Positions 38,220 to 47,855 of a DNA stretch of 64,000 nucleotides are shown here, one piece after another (position 1 is the first letter of the stretch; each line of letters begins with the position of its first letter). The notes under the pieces are model-generated. The model was not told where the DNA came from and did no database searches. It saw nothing but the letters and a program-made list of their open reading frames with translations. The DNA comes from Neelides folsomi (lineage: Eukaryota; Arthropoda; Collembola; Neelipleona; Neelidae), in the NCBI GenBank assembly GCA_034687125.1, contig JAQGBZ010000172.1, forward strand, positions 62,001 through 126,000, given 5' to 3'. Position numbers and translations under genes: made by a program.

Positions 38220-39351
38220 ACATTTTCTTTAATGTGACTTCTCAAGTGAGTGTTAAATTTACTTTAAATTTACATGAATATTTGCATAACATGCAATTAT
38301 ATGATTTTTCTCCTGTGTGAGTTCTCATGTGGAGTCTTAAAGTTTCTTTATTTCCGGATGAATATTTGCACATTTTACACCTGAATGGTTTTTCTTATGT
38401 ATGAGTTCATATACTAATACAATATACTATTGGTATACATAAAGTATATGAATTTATGAATTGTATGAGTATTTTACTATCGCGCAGTTTTGACTAAAAT
38501 CTTCAAGTTACATTTAATATTCGTTTCATCCCTTCCGACGTCGTTTATCGATAAGAACACAACAACTCACGTGGGAAAAGATCTCTTTGGGTAGTTAAAG
38601 GGTTGTTGAAAGGAGGAGTTGAGGAATAAAAATAATCGGGCGAGAGAAGTGGAAGTTGGTAATAAAACGCCGCAGCCGTTCCTCGGGCTCTCACAGTGCT
38701 TCATTGTGTCTCATTGACATTGAACTTCTCCCTTACTACTCCAGAGACCCATTTCACTTGAAGAAAAGATTGAGGGCATAAGAAAAAGACATAGAAAAAG
38801 ACCGTCTGGGAAGATGAGCTCTCCGCCCACCTTCTTCATCTGCTAGGTCTCGTGAGAAGATTTTGAGACTCCTCGACGGATGTGAGAACAATTAAAGTCC
38901 TGACCCACCGTTCTTCAATTCTCGACCAAAAGAGATAAAGATGACGAAATGCAATTTTTCACTCCTCCGCAAGTCGCTGTCGGAAATCACGGTCGAACCA
39001 GTTCTGTTCCTCTACATGCTATCAACTTTCTCACAATACGCTCTCTTCCAAGATTTAGTCTATTCCCAGATTTAGTCTATTAAGATATATATTTTAGTCT
39101 ATTAAATGTCCTATTTGTCTACATGAATATTTGCATAATCTGCACTTGTATGGTTTTTCTCCAGTATGAATTCTCAAGTGATTATTTAAACGATCCTTCC
39201 TTCCGCTTGAAAATTCGTATATTTGGCACTTGTATGGTTTTTCTTTTATATGAGCTCTAATATGATCATCTAAACTACCTTTTGATTTAAAGTACTTTTG
39301 ACAAAATAGACACGTTTTTATCATTTTATTATATGTAAGAGTCGTTTTCAA
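38220..39351 (-). pseudogene. C2H2 zinc-finger pseudogene split by a promoter/exon duplication
   Basis: Reading from 39351 downwards: a first finger (CLFC...H..AH), a second whose second cysteine is Tyr (CQIY), and a third (CRLCKYSCRQIGHLID) that stops one residue before its first zinc-binding His. On the far side of a 0.7-kb insert, the frame resumes at 38407 with RTHT, then a stop codon replaces the Gly of the TGEKP linker. Finger 4 (CKMC...LRLHMRTH, TGEKSYNC) follows, then finger 5 (CMLC...) which lacks both His and ends in stops near 38246. The gene is therefore dead, by the insert and by point changes. The fingers resemble the relic at 61598-61946, pointing to one local family. What was lost is presumably a small DNA-binding protein of five or more fingers. 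Confidence 0.85.
38408..39065. repeat. Inserted copy of SLC46 promoter and truncated exon 1
   Basis: This 658-bp copy matches 31104-31757 base for base except for 4 extra bases near its left end. It carries the SLC46 ATG (38941) and 41 complete codons plus the first bases of a Ser codon, but not the splice donor. The reading frame runs on into the junction and stops at 39073-39075, so the copy could encode only a 44-residue peptide. The right junction shows repeated TTTAGTCTATT motifs at 39055-39065, 39071-39081 and 39093-39103. The near-identity implies a very recent duplication. Confidence 0.95.
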
Positions 39352-42300
39352 AAATATTAAAATTTAAATTCTTCTCTCTGTAAGGTTACAACAAACTTAC
39401 TTTTATCTACTACTTTAGAGTATATGGCATTAATATATATTTATTTAAATACAATATAAATAATATACTTTAACATAAATGTACACAGTGTTAAATACTT
39501 ACAAAAATACTTTTCTTCGTAAGCTTTAAATGCCTTTTTCTATTTGTGAACGAGAAATGGAAAAAAATGCATTTTAAAGTTCCTCAATTTAAAACAAAAA
39601 TATATAAAATAATTCTTTTAAGCCCTCAAGGGTAAAAATAAATAATAATATAATTGGTAAAGTAAATAGTTACATTACAGTATGTACAACCTGTGCATTA
39701 AAGCTTTATTTGAAAGATAAAAGCGCAATTAATTCATTGTAGTCTTTTGTTTGTTTACAAAGGAGCTCTGAATAATAAAGTTTTCACAGCATTAATACTC
39801 CTCTCAAAGTTCAAACAATCAATACATGAGCAAAAATATGTGGACTGGATTGTGTATAAAAAGGCTTTTACCTCAAAGGGCGTCATTCTGTCAGTTATTA
39901 TAAAGGACCTGACAAGAAAGAAATATCAAATCTTTCTTTGATGCTTTAAGTAATTTTCTAACAAACTTTCATGTTTGCATTCATGCGTTCGGGAGAGAGA
40001 TTTTACCCATTTTCTCCTTTAAGAGATCTTTGGATTCCAACGATGGATTTTATTTACATTAAACATGAACAGAAATGGTGGGCGGTGAAAATTTTGCAAT
40101 TGGAACTTTTTCGCATTTTCTTGATGACCTTTCACAACCAATTCACTGAGAATATTTCATAAGACTTTCGAAATCACACAGCTTTTGTTATTTCTGGGTT
40201 CAAATTTTGGAACTTTGCAAGATGCATCAGTAATAAATTAACCTGAGTTAAATGGTTCTGGCAATTTTAACACTTTAGTCTTCTGTAGTTTAATAATAAT
40301 AATAATTTACTCTATTTTTTCATGAGAAATTAAGAAATCTAAAATATTTTAATGCGAGGGTTTAAATGAACTATTGGATCTTTTGATTTTTTAAGATTTT
40401 ATTCAGAGTTGAGAGGATTTATCCTTTGGAATGTGGAGCTTGTCAAATAATTGGAATAGGCATTTTGTGATTTTGTCAAAGTAAATAATAATCATACCTA
40501 AGTAATAAGTATAGGTAATGTAAATAGTATTATAATGTTTATATACATATATGAATACATTTTCAAGAATGAGTTATGAAATATTTATACATACATGTAT
40601 ATAGGTAATATTGTGATGTGATTCATATGCTTAATAATACCCATATCGGTATTTATTGGATATTTTTTGACGATGGATTCTTGATGTGAATTGACTTTGC
40701 GTCAATCTCGTCAAATATAATTTCCAATAATAACCCAAACTTTTTTATTCGCTTGGACTGATTTTTTAAAGAAAAATCTCATCAATTCCAAATAATTCAA
40801 TTTCCTGTACTCACCCGCTCACTCAATTTTTTTTATAAATCATTCAATTTATCCAAAAGTTCAGACGCACACTACATACAAGTATGGTATATCTGTATTA
40901 TTTATTATTTTTATGTTCACACTCTTCAACTCTTCACAATCGTACTTACATATTTGTATATATACTATGTATATCAAATTATGTGTTTAAGAGATGTTAA
41001 ATTGTGCTATGTAAAATGTAAGTAAAGTTAATGGAAAATAAAAAATTGAAAATAAATTGAAAAATTCATCCTGAAAAATATTTACGGATAAAATCTCATT
41101 AAAATAAAATTAGATTAAATTGCACTCAATCGATTCAAGTCCTGAGGACAAATATTTTTAAGTACTCCTATGTATGTATGTATATACAGGTTATAATAAT
41201 TGATAATAATTGATAATATTAATAATTGTTAAAGATAAACTTGAAACAAAACTTAAAACGTGCACAAAATAATTTACTTGCATGAAATTAATTCTTAATT
41301 CGCCCTAGAAAAATTCTCATGAAATAAATTGGATAATTTCACATCCATTAGGGAATCTTAAGAAAAAGCTTTTTCACTAAAAATAAATGAGATTTAAACA
41401 TTTAATGCAATTAAGAGAAAGTTCATTTCATGCGAGGAAAAAGTTTTAAAGGAAAAGTATAAGTTGACGCTCCAAATTTTTATTAGATTTCTAAACTGGA
41501 GAGGCCAATGGACACCGTTGGTACATTACATGAGTATTTAAAGAATACATACCTTGTATAGTATCTGTATGTACATACATTCAAAGGTTCACGGCATATC
41601 TAATTGGTTAGAAACAACTACTAAATAATATAACATAGTTTCTATGTATAAGACAAACATGGGCATTTTCAACTATCTACTATACTTACCTGAACACATA
41701 TAAAATAATAAATATGTATTTGATTCTATAGTTGAAATCAAGAGCTATAATTCTAGGATGAGAGAAAAGTTAACCAAAGCATGTATATCCACTAATAGTA
41801 GTATAGATAACTGTAACAATCTTATATCAAATATATAGTATTTGTACAACACCATATAACATAGATTAAAGTGGAACCAACGACACCGAGAATGCATTAG
41901 GAAAGTCCTCAAATATACAATAAAGTTCAAATGGACTTGCTAAACCTTGGGTTTCAAAGTTGGTCTCCGCCTATGGAGAAAATTGTTCAAGGTTTAAGTA
42001 TTTTTTTAAACCAATCTTCTTTTTGGAAAGATTGGGAAACCAAATCCATCCAAACCAATGATTTCACTTTCCAAAAGTTTAAACCTTTTCTTTGGTTCTT
42101 TACTTTTCCCACATTTTAGTGTTTATATATTGAATTGGTTAGTTTCGCTTCACTTGTCATTTAAGAGGAAGGATGTAAACTTTATAACTTATATTATAAG
42201 AGGAATTTATTGTAACAAAATTACTTTCATCTCATCCTTTCAACATGAATCTTTTTTTATTGTTTTATGAGAGAAATCGAAAAAAATGAATGCATAAATG

Positions 42301-42713
42301 CAATCTCTTTTAAATAGATAATTTTCTATAATATCTGTTCATGTGTATGTACTGTAGATATTAAAATATGTAGTTAAAGTTAGTTAAATATAAAAACAAA
42401 TAATAAAGTTAACAATGAATGAACGAGATTTGAAAAAACACATAACGTTAACTTATCTCGCGTCCGTTAATTAAGATTAAACTTTATTTTTGTAATTGGA
42501 AATCTGTTGATAATTGTATTGCTGAATATTGTTATCAAAATATAAAACATGTAAAAAGATTTGAAATACCATGTTGAATGTATTTTGATAATTGTGTAAA
42601 TTGTCCCGACGCCTGATGACAAATCTTTTGTGGTTGGTTTCAATTTGGAGAGCGAAAATAATATTCATTGCTTTTCCAATAATCGATTACTTCAAATCAT
42701 TTGAATAGACACA
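39352..42713. other. Spacer with no supported gene
   Basis: The 3.4 kb between the zinc-finger relic and the chitinase shows only short open frames (39747-39941, 39971-40162, 41931-42270) with no recognisable domain. The sequence is AT-rich, with scattered tatgta-type runs. The part just upstream of 42714 is presumably the chitinase promoter. No RNA gene was recognised. Confidence 0.5.
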
Positions 42714-45700
42714 ATGATTTCCAACAGGATAATAAATCTTTGTCTCTTGGCATTCATTCTTATTCAAATTAACGTTAACTGGGCACAAAATAATGATTTG
42801 GGGGAAGAAAAACTTCAAGCTCAACCTGCCAATGAAAAAGTCATCATGTGCTATTGGGCTACTTGGGCTTTTTACAAAAATGGTAAATACTATTTTAAAA
42901 TGTTAAATTGTAATATGAAATATATAATTGAAGGTTATATTAAATAAATAATTAATATCTATTCAATCTTTATTTGTGTTAAAAACAAAATTTCAGATTA
43001 TGCCAATTTTGACATAAGGAATTTTGATCCATTTCTTTGCACACATATCATTTATTCATTCGCTGAATTATCTCCAAGAACCTGGAGATTTGCTTGCTTT
43101 GATATAAATTTAGATTTGTTGGCCGAAGATATTAACGTCAGTTGTAACGAAAACAAATCAACAGATGGACGACACGGTGTATTTCTTAATTTATCCTAAA
43201 CAATATAATACATTATAATACAAATATGATATTAACTAAACACATCAAAATACAGGAATGCTTTTTAATACGATGAAATGGCGAAAAGATAATAACCCAA
43301 ATTTGAAACTATTGATGGCCTTTGGTGGATGGGATCAAGGATCGGAAAGATATTCTTTGATGGCAAGAGATCCCAATAAAAGAAGGATTTTCATTTCGAG
43401 CTTGATTCAATTTCTTAAAGAATATGAAGGATTTGACGGAATTGACATTGATTGGGAATATCCCACTCAGAGGTATTTGAATTTAATTATAATGTAAAAG
43501 TCCAATACCATACTCTCGTATTTAATGTTAGATTGAGTTCATAATAAATCTGATATATTATTTATATAGGTATATTTGATTTAATAATTGGAAAGAATTC
43601 AAATTTTTGCTCTATTTTAAAATTAGAGAAGGCGCAATACCCGAAGATAGGGAGAATTTTTCATTATTTGTGAAGGTATATTTTTTCCTTTCTTTATCCT
43701 ATGACTTATTGCGTATTTAAATCTCAGTAATACCTGTAATTAAAATATTACATTAAAAATTCACTTATATTTACTCTTCAAATTTGGTTATTACTTATAA
43801 GTGCATTATTCGATAATTATATCAAATTCTGAGTGCGCCAAGTGGGGAGCGGGTACCGGGGAGAGGGGAGCAACTTACTGGGTAAGGAGACTGGAAAGCA
43901 AAAATAAATTGTTTTATTGGGGCAGATTACAAAAATAAAGATCCATTACGGATTGCGGATTAGCGGATTACCATAAGCCCATTACCATTACTATTCCTAG
44001 GCTTTAAATTAAAGCGTTGGGCATTAACTTTGATATTTAGAATATTATTTTTGTCAATTAAATCTGAAATTTCAATGTCAACTCTGAAGTATATGGACAG
44101 AAGACAACTGAAAACTTGCACCATCAAACAGACTGTGCAGGCCTTTGACCAAACTCTTGGTCCAAGTACGGACAAGTTATTCTTCCTCTTTTATCCTTAT
44201 AACTTTTAAACATTTTCTTCCCTAAAACAATATTTCTTTTCCCTTTAAGAAATTAAAAAATAATATTTCATACAGCTCTAATAGATCTTGATATAGGATT
44301 TTTAACTAACGATAATCTACCGAAGTTAAAAAATGTTCAAGAAGTTTGGACTTGATGAAAATGATGTGGAAAAAATTAGAATTTTACTTTAAAATAAATT
44401 GAGCTCAATTTTAAACATTCTATCCGGCGGATTCTATTCTCAACCTATACTCGCCACCCTTCTCCCCTCTGGCCCCCTATGTTGCTACCCACTTGCTACC
44501 CACTCTGCTACCCGCTCCCCACCCGGGGAGCAAACTGGGCCGGGTGGGGAATTACCGAACTCAGATCAAATTGTTAATGCTTAGGAGCTTCGAGAAGCGA
44601 TGACAAAAGCTGAAACAACGAAGAAATATATTTTGTCTTCAGCTATTGGAACTGGAAAATACATGGTGGAAACAGCTTATGATATACCAGAAATTTCAAA
44701 GTAAGGAAATTTGAAAGCTTAACGAAAAACATTAAAAAACATGAGTTCGGTTTGCTGATTACATAAACTTATTTTATTTACCTTACGTATTAAATACTTT
44801 ATTTTCCCAAACTCATTACAGACATTTGGATTACCTCAATCTGATGCTTTACGATCTTAAAGTAATTTGTAAAAATAAACATTGCTATAGAATTAATACA
44901 CACTTTTAACGTGTATTTATTTAACTTAATTTTTCGTTTACATATTTAAACAGAAGTTAATTGAGTTTGTAATTAATACAGATGTATATAGCTGGAGTAT
45001 CCACACAGATTGGGCACCATTCTCCTCTTTATCCAAAGAAATGGGAATCTGAGGATGATAAAGCTTTGACTATCGTATGATGCAATAAATGCGCTTTTAG
45101 GATTATTTTATTAATAATGCTATTTTTAATTTAATATAAACTTTTTATATATAAAAAATTATACTAATATTTGAATTTAATCAAAATTGCAGAAAGAGAC
45201 AATTGAACATTTTCTCAGTTTGGGAGCTCCAAAGGAAAAGTTAGTCATGGGTAATGAAATTTTAATAAAAATGAGATAAAATATTCTTTATATCCTTTTA
45301 TCTTATCCTTCATATTATAACAATGATTTTAATTTACAAATTTTTTTTAATTTTTAGGGGTTCCAGCTTATGGGAAAACATATCAAATGTTTAACCGTTC
45401 TCAACATAATTTTTATGATGAAGCCAGAGGACCCGGACAGCCATTCAAATATTCAGCTGTATGCATAATAATTAATTAATTAAAAGTTTTGATTTTTCTT
45501 GATTAATTTTACGTTTCTTAAATAATTTAGCAACCAGGAACCATTACTTATTATGAGGTAATTATACCACTTTACCTTAACTTTCATAAATTCACAATAA
45601 ATATATCAATGATATAATATTGCATACCTATACTCTATTTATAAATAACGTATTGTTTTTAAAGATATGCGGAGAACTGGAACAAACTTCAAGCTCAACA

Positions 45701-46311
45701 GTCAGTTATGATTTTGATTACGAATATTACTCAGCTTTTGGTAAAATTAAAAATCATTTTAAACATTTAATTAAAATACCAATTTTGGCATGTTTAAATT
45801 AAATATTATTTTTTTAGCTTATAACGACGGATTATGGATTGGATATGATGATGAATTTAGCATTGCTGGAAAGGTAATTTGAAATTATGTCAAACTTATC
45901 AAAATACCTTAATTAATTATTTATGAAAGATTAAAATTATTAATAAAATTTAATAGGTCGATTTTATGAAAGAAAAAGATCTCGCTGGAATGATGGTATG
46001 ATTGATTGATTACTCACTAAAAATAACTATTAAAAATTACAAATATACCTGTAGATTATATTACTTGTATTACCTTAATATAGAGTAACAGAATGATATA
46101 TGAATTATCGTAATTTAAAAACTTTATTCTCACTAAGGTCTGGACTATTGATTTTGACGATTTCACTAATAAATGCGGGGGATGGTATAAAAGTCCAATC
46201 ACTTCCGCTATAAGAAATCGACTTTCTTTCCACTATGGATCCATGCACCCCGCAACACCTGTCAAAAATGAAGATTTTGGAAATGCTGATTCTGATGAAA
46301 ATTTAATTTAA
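42714..46311 (+). CDS. Glycoside hydrolase family 18 chitinase, secreted, no chitin-binding domain
   Basis: Fourteen exons: 42714-42882, 42997-43176, 43256-43472, 43627-43675, 44585-44700, 44822-44861, 44982-45074, 45193-45250, 45358-45458, 45531-45557, 45665-45740, 45818-45873, 45957-45995, 46138-46311 (464 aa). An N-terminal signal peptide (IINLCLLAFILIQINVNWAQ) precedes the GH18 barrel: VIMCYWATWAFYKNG, the strand KLLMAFGGWDQGS, and the catalytic motif FDGIDIDWEYP with the general acid Glu in place. The conserved MxYD strand reads LMLYDLK, slightly diverged. Later come GHHSPLYP, VPAYGKTY, YYEIC, WIGYDDE and MVWTIDFDDF. Enzymes of this family cut beta-1,4-GlcNAc chains in cuticle or gut lining turnover, or in digestion and immunity. 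The C-terminus is short with no CBM14 domain. Catalytic competence is likely but not certain. Intron 4 holds a transposon. Confidence 0.9.
43829..44564. mobile_element. Non-autonomous DNA transposon in chitinase intron 4 (736 bp)
   Basis: Perfect 8-bp direct repeats, atcaaatt, flank the element at 43821-43828 and 44565-44572. Its ends are short inverted repeats beginning CTGAGT. Both terminal regions are strikingly GC-rich for this window and share GTGGGGAGCGGGTA in inverted orientation (left end about 43841-43854). The right end also has tandem GCTACCC units. An open frame on the minus strand (43960-44175, 71 codons) may be a remnant of a transposase but is not recognisable. An 8-bp duplication fits hAT- or P-superfamily elements. 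It sits inside the intron with its right end 12 bases before the exon 5 acceptor. Confidence 0.8.
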
Positions 46312-47475
46312 ATTATTAAATTGATAAACTTTATTTGCGCACCAATCATTTTAAAACTTTTAATCAACTCGGATATTGTGTATGACAGTCGTTTACTACC
46401 CATATTTACGATTCAAATACATATCAAAGCAGATCTCATCTTCCGAGTATGTAAAATTTACATGACTCACATCATATAAATCATAGATGTGCTCATTCCA
46501 CCGTTCATTATACATTTCCATTTTAATAGCCAAATTAATTTGTAATTTACTTATTTTATTGCGCATTGCTTTTGATAAATAAATAATAAATAAAATATCA
46601 TTTTGACTTATTATGTAAGAGATAATAAAATGCTTTCGATTGCATTCATTGAAGTTTGAAGTCAATAATTAAATATTCATATTCTCACATGATCACGGTA
46701 TTTATCATTATCCATTCTTCCCATATCCATCCAATCTCAAGCTAATCATATCAAATCCATATTGCACATCGCATAAACCATCCATATATTCTTTCCAGTT
46801 CTTTGATCCAGATCACCAGTTAAAGTTTTACTTTGACCATCAAAGTGAAAAAGAATGCATTAGAGAAATTAGTACATTTTGTTCTTCCATATATCAATAG
46901 CATGCATTCTGGAAATTCTGGATGATTTTATTATTTAGCGTTATGTACAATTATTATTTTTATTAACTTATTACGTTCTAATGGTATTTTATGGAACTTT
47001 TATTTATCTTTGATAGCATTAGTACATACTTTGTATAAGGTGTAGTCTTATAGTGCATAATAAATTATTGGAGAAAGTATAATAATGTTTAGAGCAAAGT
47101 ATAAAAGTATTATTGTGGCAGTGAAACTTGAATGATGTGAGTGTTTTGGCCATTTCTAGGAAATTATTGTTTTATAAGCCCGAAATTCCATTAACCAATT
47201 GGAATTGCAATTTTAAACATAAACTTTTCCATAATGCGTTCCTAAATTTTCCTCAACAAAACTTTTGCTCATATTAAATTTGAGAATTTCGGTTCTTTGA
47301 CATGTTTGACATCCAATTGTAGATATTTAAAATTTTGCAATTTCACTAATTGTAAGCTTTCAAATTCCATTTGTTAATCAAACTTGATTTATCAAAGGAA
47401 AATCAATGAAGCTGTACATACAATCAAAAGAGGAAACACGAAATAACTACTTGTATAAAATGCATGTAAAAGATA
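46312..47475. other. Spacer downstream of the chitinase
   Basis: The region is AT-rich and lacks a supported gene. A minus-strand open frame at 46396-46665 encodes 89 residues with no recognisable motif. The chitinase 3' UTR must lie at its left end. Confidence 0.45.
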
Positions 47476-47853
47476 TTAGAGAGGTTCCTTTTTCAGGATT
47501 GTAGAAAATCTGATTGTATGTACAGCTAATGTACATACAACAGCGTACAGCGTACAGAAATGCTAATGACGTCATTTCATGACGTCATTAGCATTTCTAC
47601 AATACAAAACTTTAATATTCTAAACATAACCCTTTCCCGGATTGTGATTGTAGTTTAAATTTCCCACTCAGATATCATCAATTATCATTTCACAGAGAGA
47701 ACGATTTTCATAAAGTAATTCTTTCGCGCGAAAAATACAATCACAATCACAATCTCAAAAAATGAACCTCAGATTTTACAATCCGAAATTGTAGCTCAGA
47801 TTGTAGCTACAGTCACAATCAGAATCAGAATTCTAAAAAAGGAACCTCCCTAA
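47476..47853. mobile_element. Palindromic MITE with TA target duplication (378 bp)
   Basis: The element begins TTAGAGAGGTTCCTTTTT and ends with the complement TTAGGGAGGTTCCTTTTT (one mismatch). The dinucleotide TA flanks both sides (47474-47475, 47854-47855). This fits a Tc1/mariner-type non-autonomous element. Repeated short GATTGT/ACAATC motifs are scattered in inverted orientation through both halves (for example cacaatcacaatc at 47741-47753). At its left-centre lies a 19-bp-arm perfect palindrome (47556-47598). There is no coding capacity. Confidence 0.8.
47556..47598. repeat. Perfect 19-bp-arm palindrome carrying two TGACGTCA sites
   Basis: AGAAATGCTAATGACGTCA (47556-47574) is mirrored exactly at 47580-47598 with a 5-bp spacer. 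Each arm contains TGACGTCA, the consensus cAMP-response/ATF-CREB element. It lies inside the MITE at 47476-47853, so the motif may be part of the element's own structure rather than a host promoter. Confidence 0.85.
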
Positions 47854-47855
47854 TA

